Positions 44,801 through 57,313 of a DNA stretch of 64,000 bases are shown here, one piece after another (positions within the stretch are counted from its first letter, which is position 1; every line of letters starts with the position of its first letter). The stretch comes from Endothia cerciana (Eukaryota > Ascomycota > Sordariomycetes > Diaporthales > Cryphonectriaceae), in the NCBI GenBank assembly GCA_026119935.1, contig JALRMH010000076.1, forward strand, positions 1-64,000. The letters are read 5' to 3'. Below the pieces are notes generated by a model that saw only the letters and a list, made by a program, of their open reading frames with translations, was not told the DNA's origin and ran no database searches. The translations under genes and the position numbers were made by a program.

Positions 44801-45783
44801 CGTTGTCAGGGCTTTGGGTTTGATGATGTGAGCGGGGCTCCCCTACAGATCGAGGCCGATACTAATGGTGGTGCAATGTGGGTTGAAAGGAGACGGGCAT
44901 GAGGGCACAAAATGTGTAAAGGAACATCGGAGAGAGTGTTTTTGAATCAGGGCCATCACTGTTGTGGAAGAGGTGGGGGAAGTCAAATTCCCAAGGTGTT
45001 ATTCAATGCTGACGATGGCAAGAACAATATGACATCGTACCATGAAGGCTGCGGGGCATGTATGAAGAAGGCATGACATACACCGCCACCCTCGGCTGGG
45101 GCCACCCTTATCTTGTCAACCTAGCCGCGGCTGCCTTGTGCACCTTTACATGGTACGTCGCACTCTTCCTTCAAATTATTGCGAGAGGTAGGATGGCTTC
45201 CTTCCTTCCTTCCTTCCTTCCTTGCCCTCTGAGAGAGAATAAATGGCATCGACCGTTCTTCGAGTTATTCACTATCATGTCTTCCATGCTGTAGTATGCC
45301 TTGCCGCTCCAACACTTGTAAAGTGGAATTCGGGTTGCAACTCAGTAGCCTTGTTTGTGCTAGCCTTAGAAGGGTGCATGTGCATGTAGCCTCGTCTGGG
45401 CGGGAGTAAGCTCAGCACCACGTGGGGCCTCACACAGCTACAACACTCTGCATCTCGTTCACTTGTCCTAAGATTAGTATTTCTTCTACAAGATATCGAT
45501 TGAACTTCTTATCGGCCAAAGCAAAATTTGGAAATACCTATCCATCTTTGTTTGGCGTCTCCCACGATCAGTGGGCTCATGGTATTCCGTCTTCGGACGC
45601 TAGGACTATTTAAGTAAACTACTAGTTTGGTCCTCCTCAAAAGAGTCCGGCCAACAACCGGGCTGCTTGATCTCGCATAAGACGGTTCGGGCGCTTTCTC
45701 TCTCGGCTTTGCAGGAAGAAGGATTCGCGCCCTTCACGGTATTTCTTGGGGGTGTGCGTGGAGAGTCTTGGTTCGGCATGCGA
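41850..45783. other. Long gene-poor region
   Basis: Nearly 4 kb with no supported gene. A 14-bp GTTGGGTGTGAGCA duplication lies in the promoter of the 139-aa gene (about 41909-41938), and a TTCC repeat at 45198-45223. Many stops occur in all frames. The 43.5 to 45.0 kb part may be old repeat DNA, but I found no diagnostic transposon motif or terminal repeats. Confidence 0.5.
45198..45223. repeat. TTCC microsatellite
   Basis: About six tandem TTCC units in gene-poor DNA. Confidence 0.9.
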
Positions 45784-47641
45784 TTAATTTCCTTCTGCAC
45801 CCCTTACGTCCCCAACAGCAGTGATTGGTGAGACCGTTGAAAGCGTAGTGTCCTCCTCCATGCCGCCGTGGTCCTCTTCATCTCTCGGTCCGTAAGCCGG
45901 GATCGTACCCGTGACAGCCGTAGTACCGGTCGTGAACCCCATTCTCTCTACCGTCACGACTGTTCTCCACCAGCCGATAATGCTGTCCTTTCTAAAACCC
46001 CTCCTGACAAGATCTGCGGCGCGTGGATGGCCGCCTTGGTCGTTTCGGACTAACCCTGCGTCTTGCGGTGGCTGCCCACTCCAGAAGGATCGCGTGAACA
46101 TAGGCCGGAAAACGGGCGCGTTTATCTGCAGAATTAGGTGTTAGGATTAGGGGGGTCACTAGACCTGCGCTTTAACACAGAGAAAGGTCACTCGGAAGAC
46201 ATATGCCAAAGTGTCTAGCCACTTCGGCTTGCTCGAAGACATAAGAAACCACGTCGGGAAGCCCTCGGAAGCGTGCCAGCGGTGGGAAACGCAGACATAA
46301 ATGAAAGGAAGTCCTTACGGCTAAAACGCCTACAGAGCACTCTCGAAGTCCCCACTTGTTGACTGTTACCTAGGTCCCGTCAGTAATGATCCTGATATGT
46401 AGGGAGACTGGATATGTACTCACAGTCGATGGCTCCCCGTCGAGGGTGTTGACAACGCCTAAGAAGTGAGGTTAGCAGACGCCTTTGTAACTGATCCTCA
46501 TGGATAACTTTATGATGGCTTCAGAGAACGTAGTCTCGTATAACACGGAACATACGCATTATGGCTGCGGCGATCACGAAGAGACCGGAGCAGAGTAATA
46601 TCGTCACGAATGCTTTCTTGACAGGGTTGACATTGAGTTCTCTCAGCAGAGGTAGGGGGAGGATCAGAATGGTCATGTTTGTCAAAATATCTAGAGACGG
46701 GATCAGCACGTGAACCCATCGATAAAATTCAAGCAAGCACTCACTGAGAGCTGTTGTGACCACAAGGTTGTGTAGTTTGAACGTGCACTCGTAGCTTGGT
46801 AGGGGCTGGACCTGCCAGTTTGAAGAGAAAGGCTGGCAGTCAAGAGAGATGGTTAAGATAACGGCCAAATAAGATACTGAAGCAAAACCAGCAAGCCATT
46901 TGAATACGCTCGGGGGCCAGAGACGACCAAGAAGGCGCTTGCTGATCACGTCAGTTGTCAACGTCGTCCTTTCGGACGATATGTGAGGCTCACTAGAACA
47001 GGATTATAGTAGCCTATAGGAATGTCAGAATGATTGAAAAAGGATTTGGGAGCCTCTGGTTGGGAGCACTATCCTTCATACTCCAAAGCAGACTGGCGTA
47101 TAAATACCAAGCGCCCTCTTGACACTTGGAGCCGTAGACAAGACGTTCGATATCACCCTGGGCCAACGTGTCTATCTCGGCTTGTGTGACATCCACATTT
47201 GTGCCGTATACATCTGAGACGGCACTCTGAACGTGAGCCTTCCTTCTCGTAAGAGCGGTTCAACGGAAACGAACATACGGACTTGTTCGACTGCGACACG
47301 GGTCAGCACACCTTGCCATGGGATTGAATACTGATAGCCACTTACCCAGTGTCATACATGCAAGCCATGTTGCGAGCGTCTTCCATTCCTGTCAGCGCAA
47401 TTGCTCGTATCCTTATTGGTATCCTATAAGGTCGAGGCGTGTATAGGAGGCTCACAATAATGCCGACGTAGTCGTCATGTTCAAGGCCACTCAAACCCAC
47501 CCTTCGGATTCGCACTGGAAACCGCAAAATGATGATAAAGATCCCGAAAAAGTAGAGACACCAGAACTCGGGCAGAAACTCAGGGTCTCTATCTAGGTAT
47601 TCGTCGAGGGAGGCAGTGCCGTTCTGAGGAGGTGACGCCAT
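45784..47641 (-). CDS. Rhodopsin-domain (PTH11-like) seven-span membrane protein
   Basis: Ten exons on the minus strand: 47641..47456, 47388..47346, 47290..47279, 47213..47074, 47013..46994, 46941..46745, 46690..46556, 46458..46424, 46369..46319, 46125..45784, giving 386 aa in one frame. The product follows the fungal rhodopsin domain (PF20684): FWCLYFFGIFIIILRFPVR and GLEHDDYVGII, VYGTNVD, WYLYASLLWSMK, FKWLAGFASVSYLAVILT, DCQPFSSNWQV, CTFKLHNLVVTTALNI, ILPLPLLREL, SGLFVIAAAIMR, NKWGLRE, and INAPVFRPMF before a hydrophilic tail of about 100 residues. Such proteins are plasma-membrane receptor-like, with unknown ligands. Nine of the ten exons join by standard sites, but the intron after exon 4 starts AAG|GATAGT, not GT, so the gene may be damaged or use a non-standard donor. 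Confidence 0.8.
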
Positions 47642-48985
47642 CTGATAGCTGCGCGCTGGGCCTCCAGTTCTCGGTGATAGCCATCAAGTTGCCAGCTATT
47701 TACCTAGGTAATCTGATTTGGAGAACATGTCGCATCGAGTTTTGGAGGGTGTCGTCGGTCGTGTGGAGATCTCTGTAGATGGGGGTGAGCGCGCGGGCCT
47801 GCCCCCGTTGGGGCAAAGGTTTAAAATTAGAGTTTTGGACTGCATATGTCTGGTGCCGCAGGCAAACCACGCGAATACGAAATTAAAGCTTCGGGTACCA
47901 AGACTCGATGATGTCGGTTCTGACTCGACACGGGCTTTTCGGAGAATGCAATATAGCCTATGGCAAGGGATGTACGACACGAGCTGGTAGTATTATAGTA
48001 AGCTGTAGCGCAACACGTTTCGATTAGCTTTGTTTAGCCTCAGACAATGTTACTATCTTCCGCGACAATATTTACTCCAGATATATCGCGGAGGTACTCA
48101 TGGCAAGAGAGAGTAGGAAGTTGGAGGAACAAGTCCGGTTCGGATGAGTTTGTATGCGAGCGCTATTGAAAGGATGGCCATCCCCATTGCTGACTAGGAA
48201 TGATGGTGGCTATATAGCTGCGTAGAGGGCAGTCTCTCACAGTTCGTAGTTAGGACGTTGAGAAGGAAGTGCTAACTGATTTTGGGAGACGAAGCGCCTG
48301 AATTGGTGGAGAGACGTGCCGCTTATCAGGCTAGGCGGTCTGTGCCCGTTTCTGTTGGAAGAGTCTAGAGATGAATGGCCTTTCGTTCTACATTTCCATT
48401 CGACTGCCAAGATGGGACACGAACTATCTGAAACTCTAGTGTGGCAATGATTGCTCTCAACTTCAATATCTCCGAGCAAAGTCCAGACTCTGTGTTAGAA
48501 AAGCAATGGCAAGCAGTACACTCACCATCAACTACCTCTAGTTCAGATCCAGAAAAGTACAGTCACCATGCCGTAGTCCGCGCGAAAAAGTCTTAATAGC
48601 TTCCAGAATGTCATTACTGCAGCACGTATGGCGTGTGGCTAATTGGAGGCATGCATCGAGGCAAGCCAACTAGGAACGCCTTGGCCTTCATGACTGAACG
48701 GGAGGGTAGGGAGAAATGCCCATGGGGGCCGGGTTTGAGCTCCTATGAAGGCGCAGATTCTGTCATCTGAAGTACATGAAGCTTTCGTATTCATTCAAGG
48801 CAAGGGTTCAAGTTCGGTGACGAGTTCAGAGAGCAACCACAGCTAGTTGTTATTCTGGCCACAAGCAGTCTAGACTCATTATCTGTAGTCTTTTAATGCT
48901 TTTGATAATCATCCAGGGAAGCAAACTACTTGTTAAATGTGCTATTGAATTAAAATAACCCTGACCTTTAACTTCGAGTAGACTA
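47642..48985. other. Intergenic region
   Basis: About 1.3 kb, moderately AT-rich, with the promoter of the rhodopsin-domain gene and the 3' flank of the GH71 gene. No supported gene. Confidence 0.55.
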
Positions 48986-51275
48986 TCAAGAGTCAACCTG
49001 ACAAGCAGTATCAGGACAGTACCCATGATTGCCAGCGTAAGAGCATAACCCGAGGTAAGAATCATCCTCAGTGCCCAAAGGTATGCAATCTGTACCTGTA
49101 GTCGCAGGGGCAGTATTCGCAGTTTCGCTATAAGCCGTACACGTACAAACGCCAGTAGGACAATAGCCGTAGTAGCAACTGAAAGAACAAAGGCCTGAGT
49201 AGTTCCCCACTCCAGTACCCGAGACACAGACCCCCGAAGACGTGGCTGAGGCCGCGATCGACGAAGTTGTAGTGGCCGTTGATAGTGTGCTCGTAACGGC
49301 CGGGGTTGTCGTGCTTGAGGACTGAGCCGTCGAGCTCGTCTTGGAAATTGTGGAGCTGGATGTGGCTAGGCTCGAACCAATCGTGATAGCTGGAGTCGAC
49401 GAGGGTGTAAGTGTGGCTGTTCCTAACGAAGGAGTTGCGAGGCACGTCGTGACCGAGAGGCTGAGAGTCAGGGAATTTAAGCCGTCTGGCTGTAGTTCAT
49501 CGGGGAACGGACTTGTCTCTGGCAAGGTACCGACATAAGCGTTGAAGTTGTATAGCCCGCAAGGGCATATGTCTGTGATATCCTTCAGGCTCTGGCCGCT
49601 CAGCACAGTCTCACCGTCTCTGGCCAGGAAGAAGCTTTGTGTTCCGATCTCCATATCCACCTCATAAGATGATATGCCCGCCGGAGCGTCGAATTCCTGG
49701 ACCGTGCTTCCAGATTGAATAGTTACAGTTCCAGCCTCTGTAAGCATGGCCACGACAAAGACGGAATCGGCCATGTCTTCATAGCCGTTGGGCTTCCCCA
49801 CGAAGTAGTTGCCGGAGGCGTTGTTCACGTCACCCGCCGCAGTGCATGTATCTGTTGCGTCGCAGTCGAGGGACTTGAGATTTTGTCGATACCAGTAAAC
49901 GATCTCATCGGCTGTCACATAGCTGTCGGCAGAAGTCGCTCCAGCAAGAAAAGCCTCGATGAATGGCTTAGCAATGTCCAGCCAGCCATCGTGAGGCATG
50001 TCGTTCGTCCACTTCGAGTTTCCATCGTCATAGTGAGGTGAGTTCAGAGGTCCAATATAGTGCCTATGACTCGTTAATAAATTGATCGCTTTTGTCTTGC
50101 TGCAGTCATACAATTTTGTTGCTTAATTGTCGAGACGCCGGAAGATTCCGGGAGGGGGGGGGGGCATGGTACAAATACAGTATGACTTACGATTCCCCAT
50201 AATCATTCCATGTGATAATCTCAACGAACCTAGGGCCGAGGCTCAGAATCTCGTTCCATCGTGTGTACCATAGACTGTAAATCACATTAGTCAACCCCAT
50301 ATGGTCTCTGAATGAGTGAATGTCGTCTCCCAGAGGTGTATGGTAACGTACAGATCACTTGGGAACACGAAGTTCTTCGAGTACGACACCTCGGCACCGT
50401 AGTGCGTACTAAACCATGCTGACACGGCTGAGAAAACATGTCAGAATGAATATGTATCGACTCAGACTCATTGTGTTTGGGATGGAGACCTACGTGCGAT
50501 GTATGTGTCTACTGAGCCCAACGCCGCAATGTAACTATCATCACCATCCCCAATCGTTACGTTTGAACCAGCTGTAGGCGCCTTGTTGTCGCCATTGTTG
50601 GGCCACGCCATCCAGTTGAGTGCGGCATCGATCGTGCTGAAGTCCGACTCCCCAGGATGAAAATTGGGCGCGACTTAGAACGTCAGCTCAAGCTTTCCGG
50701 AACATTGTTATGCAATGCATGATTTCAGATGAAAACCATCTGGTCGAGACAACCATGACACATAGAGCATAGGGCGGATGGAGCTTACAGAAAATGTCAA
50801 CGCCAGCACTGTCATGTATCGCACTCACGTCAACTCCGTCCCCGGCAAAAGATGAGACAAAGACTTTATCGTCAACCATTAATTGAGCATCCATGCTGGC
50901 GTATTGAGCTATCACTTCACCAATCTCGGTGGCCTGAGCAGTGGTCCACCAGTTGAAGTCAAAGGATATGAAGACCTTCATGTCGTTGTTGGCGGCAGAT
51001 TCATAAGCATAGTTCAACTGAGTATCTGTGTAATCGTCGACACCAATGTTCAAAGCAAACGCGGTGATGCCTATTGCCTTTGCTCGTTGCATGTCAGCAT
51101 CGTAGTCGGCAGAGCTTGTCCGATCGGACACAATGCCGATCATGAAATGACAGAACACATAGCGATCCGTTGTCTGCTTCTTCGCGATAGCATGTGTATC
51201 ATCCTGTCGGAAGCCTGAAAGCACTGTGGTAGCTAGAAGAGATAATGCCACAACGAGGCTCTGAAGTAGGGACAT
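48986..51275 (-). CDS. GH71 alpha-1,3-glucanase (mutanase) with Cys-rich tail
   Basis: Five exons on the minus strand, 51275..50789, 50673..50494, 50427..50352, 50274..50191 and 50063..48986, encode 634 aa with consistent phases. A signal peptide covers about residues 1 to 20. The catalytic domain has the GH71 blocks VFCHFMIGIVSDR, GITAFALNIG, KVFISFDFNWW, APNFHPGES, MAWPNNGDN, DSYIAALG, APVSAWFSTHYG, EIITWNDYGESHYIGPL. A Ser/Thr-rich linker follows, then two Cys-rich segments, GNYSGLCSFSCYYGYCP and a shorter LGLCSYAGNHGYCP, like the alpha-glucan-binding tails (CBM24-type) of mutanases. It should hydrolyse alpha-1,3-glucan outside the cell, either remodelling its own wall or attacking other fungi. 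ATG 51275 is chosen because the upstream frame is not signal-like. Confidence 0.93.
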
Positions 51276-53426
51276 CTTAAGTCTTGTGCCGCTCTCAGGG
51301 CGAGGCGTAAGACTGGTATAGGCGCGAGTTGGAAAGAAGGGTTGACACGGTGACTTGAAGCTGTTGGAAGGCACTTCCAGCACATTTATACAGTCCACCG
51401 GATCATATGTTTGCGAAAACCCTGGTACTACTATGGTAACAGGGCAGCTATAAAATCCGTCGAGTAGGGTCAACCTTGTCTGCCTGAAGCATCTTCATCA
51501 CGTTGACCTTCAATGGGAATCGCCGAAATGCCGCCGTAGAGAGAACGTTCAGAGCTACACGGGGGTCTTTCCATTCTGACTCTGTACCGTTCTGAAGAAC
51601 GTGCAGCAGTCCAAGGTTGTCTCGAGATACATGCAGACTCCTGCCATCCTACACCCGCATTGCCGGGGATGGACAAGGCCCCGAGTCATTGTGAACTGAA
51701 CAGCGTAAGCGAACTCCTTCCTTCCCCCCGGTTCATATCCGGGGAGGGGAGGGTGATGCCTAAAGACTGCAAGTATCACAACGGATGACCAAATGGACTG
51801 GCCTGTTTTGCCCCATTCCCTTCAGCATCCTCCAAGGATTATTACAGCACAAGCTGCAATCCGGTTGTCCGTCCTCAGGCGGACTGAGCTTCCCACAAGA
51901 CTTCTGGTTCAAGGGTACAGAAAGACGGACATTGGCTCTTGGGGTCTACAGCTGCCGGCACAACTTTGGAGGTTGCTGCAAGGTTGATGCTCGACAGATG
52001 GTCAGGCACCATCACATGCATATCCAGTGCACTGATGGCTCTGATGGAGGGAGTGACACTGAGAATTTTGTACGCGAGACCCCAAAAGACGGTCCCGAGG
52101 TCAGTGCATTTGACAAAGGATCGCATAGGATGTGGTTCATTTTCCTCGTGGCACAGCATAGTCACACAACACACTCGTGTCACGTTGCTCGGCCGGACGG
52201 GTGAGGCCAGGAACAGTACCAATAAATGAGACGCTTTGGACAGGGCCCAGATTGGTGCCCGCTCCTTACGTGATATGCATGTCTTTCATGTGGTCTCACC
52301 TCGTCAAAGCCATCAATGAACCATCGCCGCACCCGGATAGTCCGTCTTGATGTCTATTCCCGCAACCATCCATACGTGGAAGAGGAATGGCGGGTGCCTT
52401 CGCGCCGCAGAATCTCCATTGGCTTCAGAACCGTGCCAGCCTGATGGGGATTTTGCCCACATACCAGTACGAGTGACGGTAGTCTTCCCCTGCAGTAGGC
52501 ACCGATCCTTCTAGACGGCTTTCTTCTGTCGTCGCGTCACTCGATGCGCTCCACAAGGATCGACGAAACTGTCAACGCTGAAGGCTAAAAATCATGCTTC
52601 TCCATCAGGTATTGGTGCTCGAGGTGCGTCGAAAAGCGATGTTCGTTTCCGATGAGAGGGACGTGCAGTTTACTGCAACCCTTTCGGCAAAACACATGTC
52701 ATGCGTCGGGGTTGGTTGTGGATCACTGCACAGGCCCTTGATCGCTCTCCCAGTGACGTGCAGCGTCTACCCAGCGATAGGCCAGCACCTGGGCAGCTAA
52801 AGGTGCTCAAGTGGATTAGCCTTTGGACTAGGGGCAGAGGGACTCGAGCTTCCTCTTGATCTAATCAACCTAGCTTCTGAGGCTCTACTAAGCTTTGGTA
52901 GCGCTTGTCCAGCCCAACGACAAACCACTCGTTTCTTCAGATGTTATAAAAGAGCATGGCAATAATCGGAGTCACATGTACCTTGCCTGTCACCCGCAGC
53001 ATGTGAAGTTGTATGATGGGATCGAGATCCTAAGAAAACGGGGGACCGGAGAGTTTCGCCGTTCGGACGCTGTGCATGAGGAGCTTCGGCAGGCCCCGCG
53101 GGACTGGCCAGCTTGAGTCCCGAAGCCCCTCGCATTCTCGGTCGTACTGGTCGCCGTGCGTGAAGACCTTCAGCTGCAAAACAGCTTGAAGGACGGGATG
53201 AGTTCGGCGCCGAGATTGAGGATCAGCGCGCGGCTGAGAGCGCCGACGCGACTTCAATGGTTTCCTGTGCAGTATTATTCCAAACAGCATTGGCAGCCCA
53301 CGTCGGTGGCCATAAATATCGGAGGAGAAACTGTCTGTTCTTCTTTTAAGGCCGGAAATTCAACACGCAACATCACCGTCATTCTTGAGACTTGAAGCAA
53401 GGTAGAGAGTCTGGCACCAGAAAACG
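51276..53426. other. Gene-poor region
   Basis: About 2.1 kb between the divergent GH71 and amidohydrolase genes. A minus-strand frame at 51875..52222 has coding-like text (DMHVMVPDHLSSINLAATSK) but no start, splice or family support. It may be a remnant. Nothing else is supported. Confidence 0.45.
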
Positions 53427-54620
53427 ATGCCTCCGGAAAAGTCAACCACTATTATCAACGTTCAGGTCTTTGATGGAGAGCAAGTGCTTGATGGTCTGCA
53501 CAATGTTACCATCATCGGGAATCAGATTTCCAGTGTATTACCTGCTTCATCGCATGACATTCGTCAAGATTTGTACTCGGAAATCGTCGATGGCGCCGGA
53601 TGCACCCTTCTCCCCGGTCTGATCGACTCTCATGTCCATGTCGACAAAGAGGAACAGCTCGACAACTTTGCTTCGGCGGGTGTCACCGCCGTCCTGGACA
53701 TGGCCTCCTGGCCGCTAAGCCAGACCACTGCCATGCGCGAAACCTCCATTGATGCCGACAGACCCAGGCCTGCCTTTCTCTCGGCCGGGCTCTTCGCCAC
53801 TGGGCCTGGCAGTACACACTCGAAGCTTCCAGGCTCACCGCCCGATGCGGTACTCACGTCACCGGACCAAGCTAAGTCCTTCGTGGACCAGAGGGTTGCG
53901 GAGGGCTCTGACTACATAAAGCTGGTCGCCGACGTGCCGGGCCCATCACAGGAGACTCTCGACGCGTTGGTCGAAGCAGCAAGGGGGGCGAGAAAGAAGA
54001 CGGTGGTGCATGCCGCAAGCCACGACGCGTTTCTCATGGCGGTTGAGAGCGGCGCGGACTGTGTAACACACACTCCGATGGACAGGCCTGTGGAAGAGGA
54101 ATGGGCCAAGACGCTTACGGACCAAAACAGAGTCGTTTGTCCTACGCTGACGATGATGAGGGTTATGAGTCAGATCAAGAATACAGCCGCTGCTATTGCA
54201 GCCCCGGACGGCTTCGATACCACTCATCCGTCATCGAAACCCCGGCCCAAGCTCGATTTCACTCACTCCATGGAGTCTGTTCGCGTCTTGAGTGAGGCCG
54301 GTGTGCAGATACTGGCTGGGACAGACGCTAATGTGGGTTTTGTGCACATCGAGCACGGTCCGAGCCTGCACCAAGAAATGAGATTGTTGCAAGAGGCTGG
54401 GATGAAGCCCGTGGAGGTTCTGCGATCGGCTACCAGCCTTCCTGCTCTGTATTGGGGCTTGTCTGGGCGGGGACACATACATCCCCGTGCTACAGCCGAT
54501 TTGGTGTTGACAAGAGGCCAGCCATATGATGACATTGGCCATATCGAGAACATTGAAATGGTGTGGATCGGCGGGAGGAAGGTTGAAGGTGTCAACCGAA
54601 AGAACGCGCTCTCTGTATAG
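53427..54620 (+). CDS. Metal-dependent amidohydrolase
   Basis: A single exon of 397 aa. It has the amidohydrolase superfamily layout: an N-terminal beta domain, then the metal site GLIDSHVHVD (H69, H71), the possible metal-bridging Lys in DYIKLV, His pairs in VVHAASH and CVTHTP, and the final metal Asp in LAGTDAN, ending with ADLVLTRGQP and the closing beta strand VWIGGRKVEGV. It is closest in feel to imidazolonepropionase-like and prolidase-like amidohydrolases of fungi, which hydrolyse cyclic or linear amides. No signal peptide, so cytosolic. Substrate cannot be named. ATG 53427 is the first in frame and gives the expected beta strand. It is followed, convergently, by an M3 peptidase gene 370 bases away. 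Confidence 0.92.
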   Translation: MPPEKSTTIINVQVFDGEQVLDGLHNVTIIGNQISSVLPASSHDIRQDLYSEIVDGAGCTLLPGLIDSHVHVDKEEQLDNFASAGVTAVLDMASWPLSQTTAMRETSIDADRPRPAFLSAGLFATGPGSTHSKLPGSPPDAVLTSPDQAKSFVDQRVAEGSDYIKLVADVPGPSQETLDALVEAARGARKKTVVHAASHDAFLMAVESGADCVTHTPMDRPVEEEWAKTLTDQNRVVCPTLTMMRVMSQIKNTAAAIAAPDGFDTTHPSSKPRPKLDFTHSMESVRVLSEAGVQILAGTDANVGFVHIEHGPSLHQEMRLLQEAGMKPVEVLRSATSLPALYWGLSGRGHIHPRATADLVLTRGQPYDDIGHIENIEMVWIGGRKVEGVNRKNALSV

Positions 54621-54993
54621 CCTCTCCGGCAAGATACAACGGCCGAATCTTATTCCCATCTACGTTTCAGCATTCAAATATGGGACCCTACACCATAGAC
54701 AACGATCGAAGGAATGACAGATACATGTATCTATATATCTGTATATTTAAGGAATCTGAGAACTAGAAAAATTTGCAACGTCAAATACCTCTCCGCGGGT
54801 ATTGCTTTCTATCCGAAGGGACAACAGGCCATGTGCGCTTAAAGTGCTAAATCGAATCAGAAAATTGATATTGTTTAGTAGGACCACATGTATATCAGGA
54901 TGTCTGGAAGCTAGCAACAAAGAACCACTCCATATAACTTTCAATGAGACCTGGGCTTCGGGAAACAACGAACAGAATTTGCAACCAACTGAG
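54621..54993. other. Convergent intergenic region
   Basis: 3' flanks of the amidohydrolase and M3 peptidase genes. AT-rich, with TATA-like words near 54730 consistent with 3' processing signals. No gene. Confidence 0.6.
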
Positions 54994-57313
54994 TCAATTG
55001 CTCGTGGCACCGAGCCAGTTGTAAAGAGGTTCGGCTCTAGGCTCACGCCCCAGGTAATCGGTCAACGTCTTCCACTCAGGCTGACTGCCCCCGGGTTTCA
55101 ATAGAAGCTCTCTGTACCTCCGAGCTGCATCTTTGTTGTACGTGTCCTCCCGAAAGTATGTGTCAAAGATGTCAAGTGCCCACATACGTCCCCTACGCAT
55201 GTTTTATCAGATCAGCTTGCCCGCAGATATGGTACAAAGGCCAGAAGACTCACAGAATGTAGGCATAATATCCTGCGTCATACCGGCCTGCCATCAGCAA
55301 CCTCACGCAGGACTCCCCGTGTGCCCATTCCCACCCGTGCTGTCCAAGGGCCTCTCCCCCGTGGACCCCGACGACCTCCCACCATAACCTGTTATATGTG
55401 CTGCAGAGATCCATGTTGGCCAGTGATTCTGGACTTGGCGGGTCGTGTATCGCCATGTCATACGTTGCAAAGTGTAATGTTCTTAGAGTTCCGAGACACG
55501 AGGTAGTTGCAGACAGAACAGCCTCTATCAGGTGATCTGGAAGTTGCTGGGGAGGCAGTTCTTCCTGGACAGGATTCGCTGACTTCCAAACACCTTTATA
55601 CTCTGGAGACACGTAGGAGTAGTGGCAAGAAACTTCGCGGAGGCGCTCGGGCGTCCACAGAAAATGTTCAAAGAGGATACTCGGCGTTTCGACGAAGTCT
55701 CGATCAACCCTGTCGAGGAGATTTAGTCCTGACGGATAGCTTGACAGTTGTGGGGCAAGGAAGGCTCTACCTTGGGCCATGGAATCGCGCAAACTTGGTA
55801 CTGGAAAGTATGTTGTGCATGCCATGTCCGACTTCATGGAACAAAGACCTGACTTCATTGGCGCTGAGAAGTGACGGTTTTGAATCCGTAGGCTTGGCCT
55901 GGTTCATAATCAGGGCAGCACATGGGTATGCGCGAGTGCCGTCTCTCCGCTCAAAGCCCTGTCGACAATCAGCCGTGACCCTTCAAGTCGCCTCATACCT
56001 TAGCTCACCTTCTGAAGGTTGAATTGGCCTGCATGTGCGTACTTCCCCTCCCGTGGATGAAGGTCAAAGTATATGTAACCCAAGAATGAGGGAGTCGCAC
56101 GTAGGTCCCAAACGAGATAGAGGAACACGTCGTCTTGCCACTTCATTTTTTCGAAACCGTCTCCGCGAAGTTCTTGGGCCCGTTCCTGGGTCACGAACTC
56201 GAAGTCGATCTCAAACAGGCGCCCATACAGTGACAAGATATTCCGGACGACTGTTCTTAGCTCGAAGTACTCCATAATAGACTTAGTATCAACAGCCTTT
56301 GTCTGCTCTTGGTGCAGGTTCTTGTAGAATGAAATGTCCCACAGGAAGAGCTGTGTCTGCACATCATTGGCCGCCTGTATGTCGGACTTCTTGAGTGCTA
56401 GGAGCTCGCTTGCCTCTTTCTGCCCGAGCGCGAAGATGTTGCGATGAATTTGGCTCAGCGTCCTCCGGACCGCGGCTGGATCGTTCATCATCCTGTTGGA
56501 CATTTTGAATTGAGCCCAGGACTTCCAACCTTTTTGACGAGCGAGAGAATCCCGAAGCAGAATGATATCGCGAGAGATTGGGATGTTCGCCGGTACTCGA
56601 TCCAGATTTTGAGTAAAGTAGCGCATCCGAGTCTGCTCCGATTTGGCAAATCTGAGGAGTCGTTCCCAGCGCGGTTTTTTGAAATCCACCCAATACATCC
56701 CTTCACACTCCCCATCACCCCTCTTCAGGGTATCGATGAACGCCTCAGGAAGACCGTCCAGCTCTGTCAGAGTGAACCACATACCGGAGGTGTCATTGTC
56801 GAGGTTCGAGATGTAATCCCTTTTCAACAATTCGAGTTTCTTCGAATCGGACTCGAACCGGGCCTTGGCCGGACCTTCCAAGTCGCAACCGTTTTCGGCG
56901 AATTGTGCATGGTGCTTGGTCAAGAACCTATAAGTCTCAGGGCTGGCAGATGCTTCGTTGGTCTGCTTAAGTACTACATCTACCAAGGCGAACATGTCTT
57001 GCCGTAGATAGCGATCAACTTCCGCCTCGCCTGTGAGCCGCTTGGCTTTCTTCGATGCTTCACGAATCTCTTTTGAAGGATGTGTCGTTGCCATCAGATA
57101 TATCACATCATTCACAGCCATGATCTCATTCTCGAGATCAGCAACTGGAGTGATGGTGTTATCAATGCTTGCCTGGGCGGGGCTGACATTTTCCACGATC
57201 TTGTTCCACACCGATGCAGCCGCCGTGATTGTGGCCTTTGCATCCCTCAGCACAGACTCGGGCGTCGGGTCAAACAGTAGCGGGAGTTGGGGTGGTATGC
57301 CGTATTCTGTCAT
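54994..57313 (-). CDS. M3 family metallo-oligopeptidase (saccharolysin/thimet-like)
   Basis: Four exons on the minus strand, 57313..56009, 55958..55771, 55709..55254 and 55192..54994, encode 715 aa. The zinc motif HEVGH (H476, E477, H480) lies in exon 2 and the third ligand Glu505 in exon 3 (DRDFVETPS), so the 61-nt intron between them must be spliced. Other family marks are the Gly-rich YDAGYYAYI near the C-terminus and the terminal RYRELLLKPGGS...LGREPRAEPLYNWLG. There is no targeting sequence, so it is likely a cytosolic (possibly mitochondrial) enzyme that cuts short peptides. The start is the ATG giving MTEYGIPPQLP; the longer frame opens with TTG. Beside an amidohydrolase and upstream of an acyltransferase. 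Confidence 0.93.

Noticed and set aside
42150..45780. Transposon relic or tRNA in the long gene-poor region
   Set aside because: A GGCTCGAATCC-like B box near 44144 has no paired arms around it, and no transposase, reverse transcriptase or terminal repeats could be seen.
51875..52222. Minus-strand frame resembling a regulator fragment
   Set aside because: No start context, zinc cluster or splice model; resemblance too weak to name.
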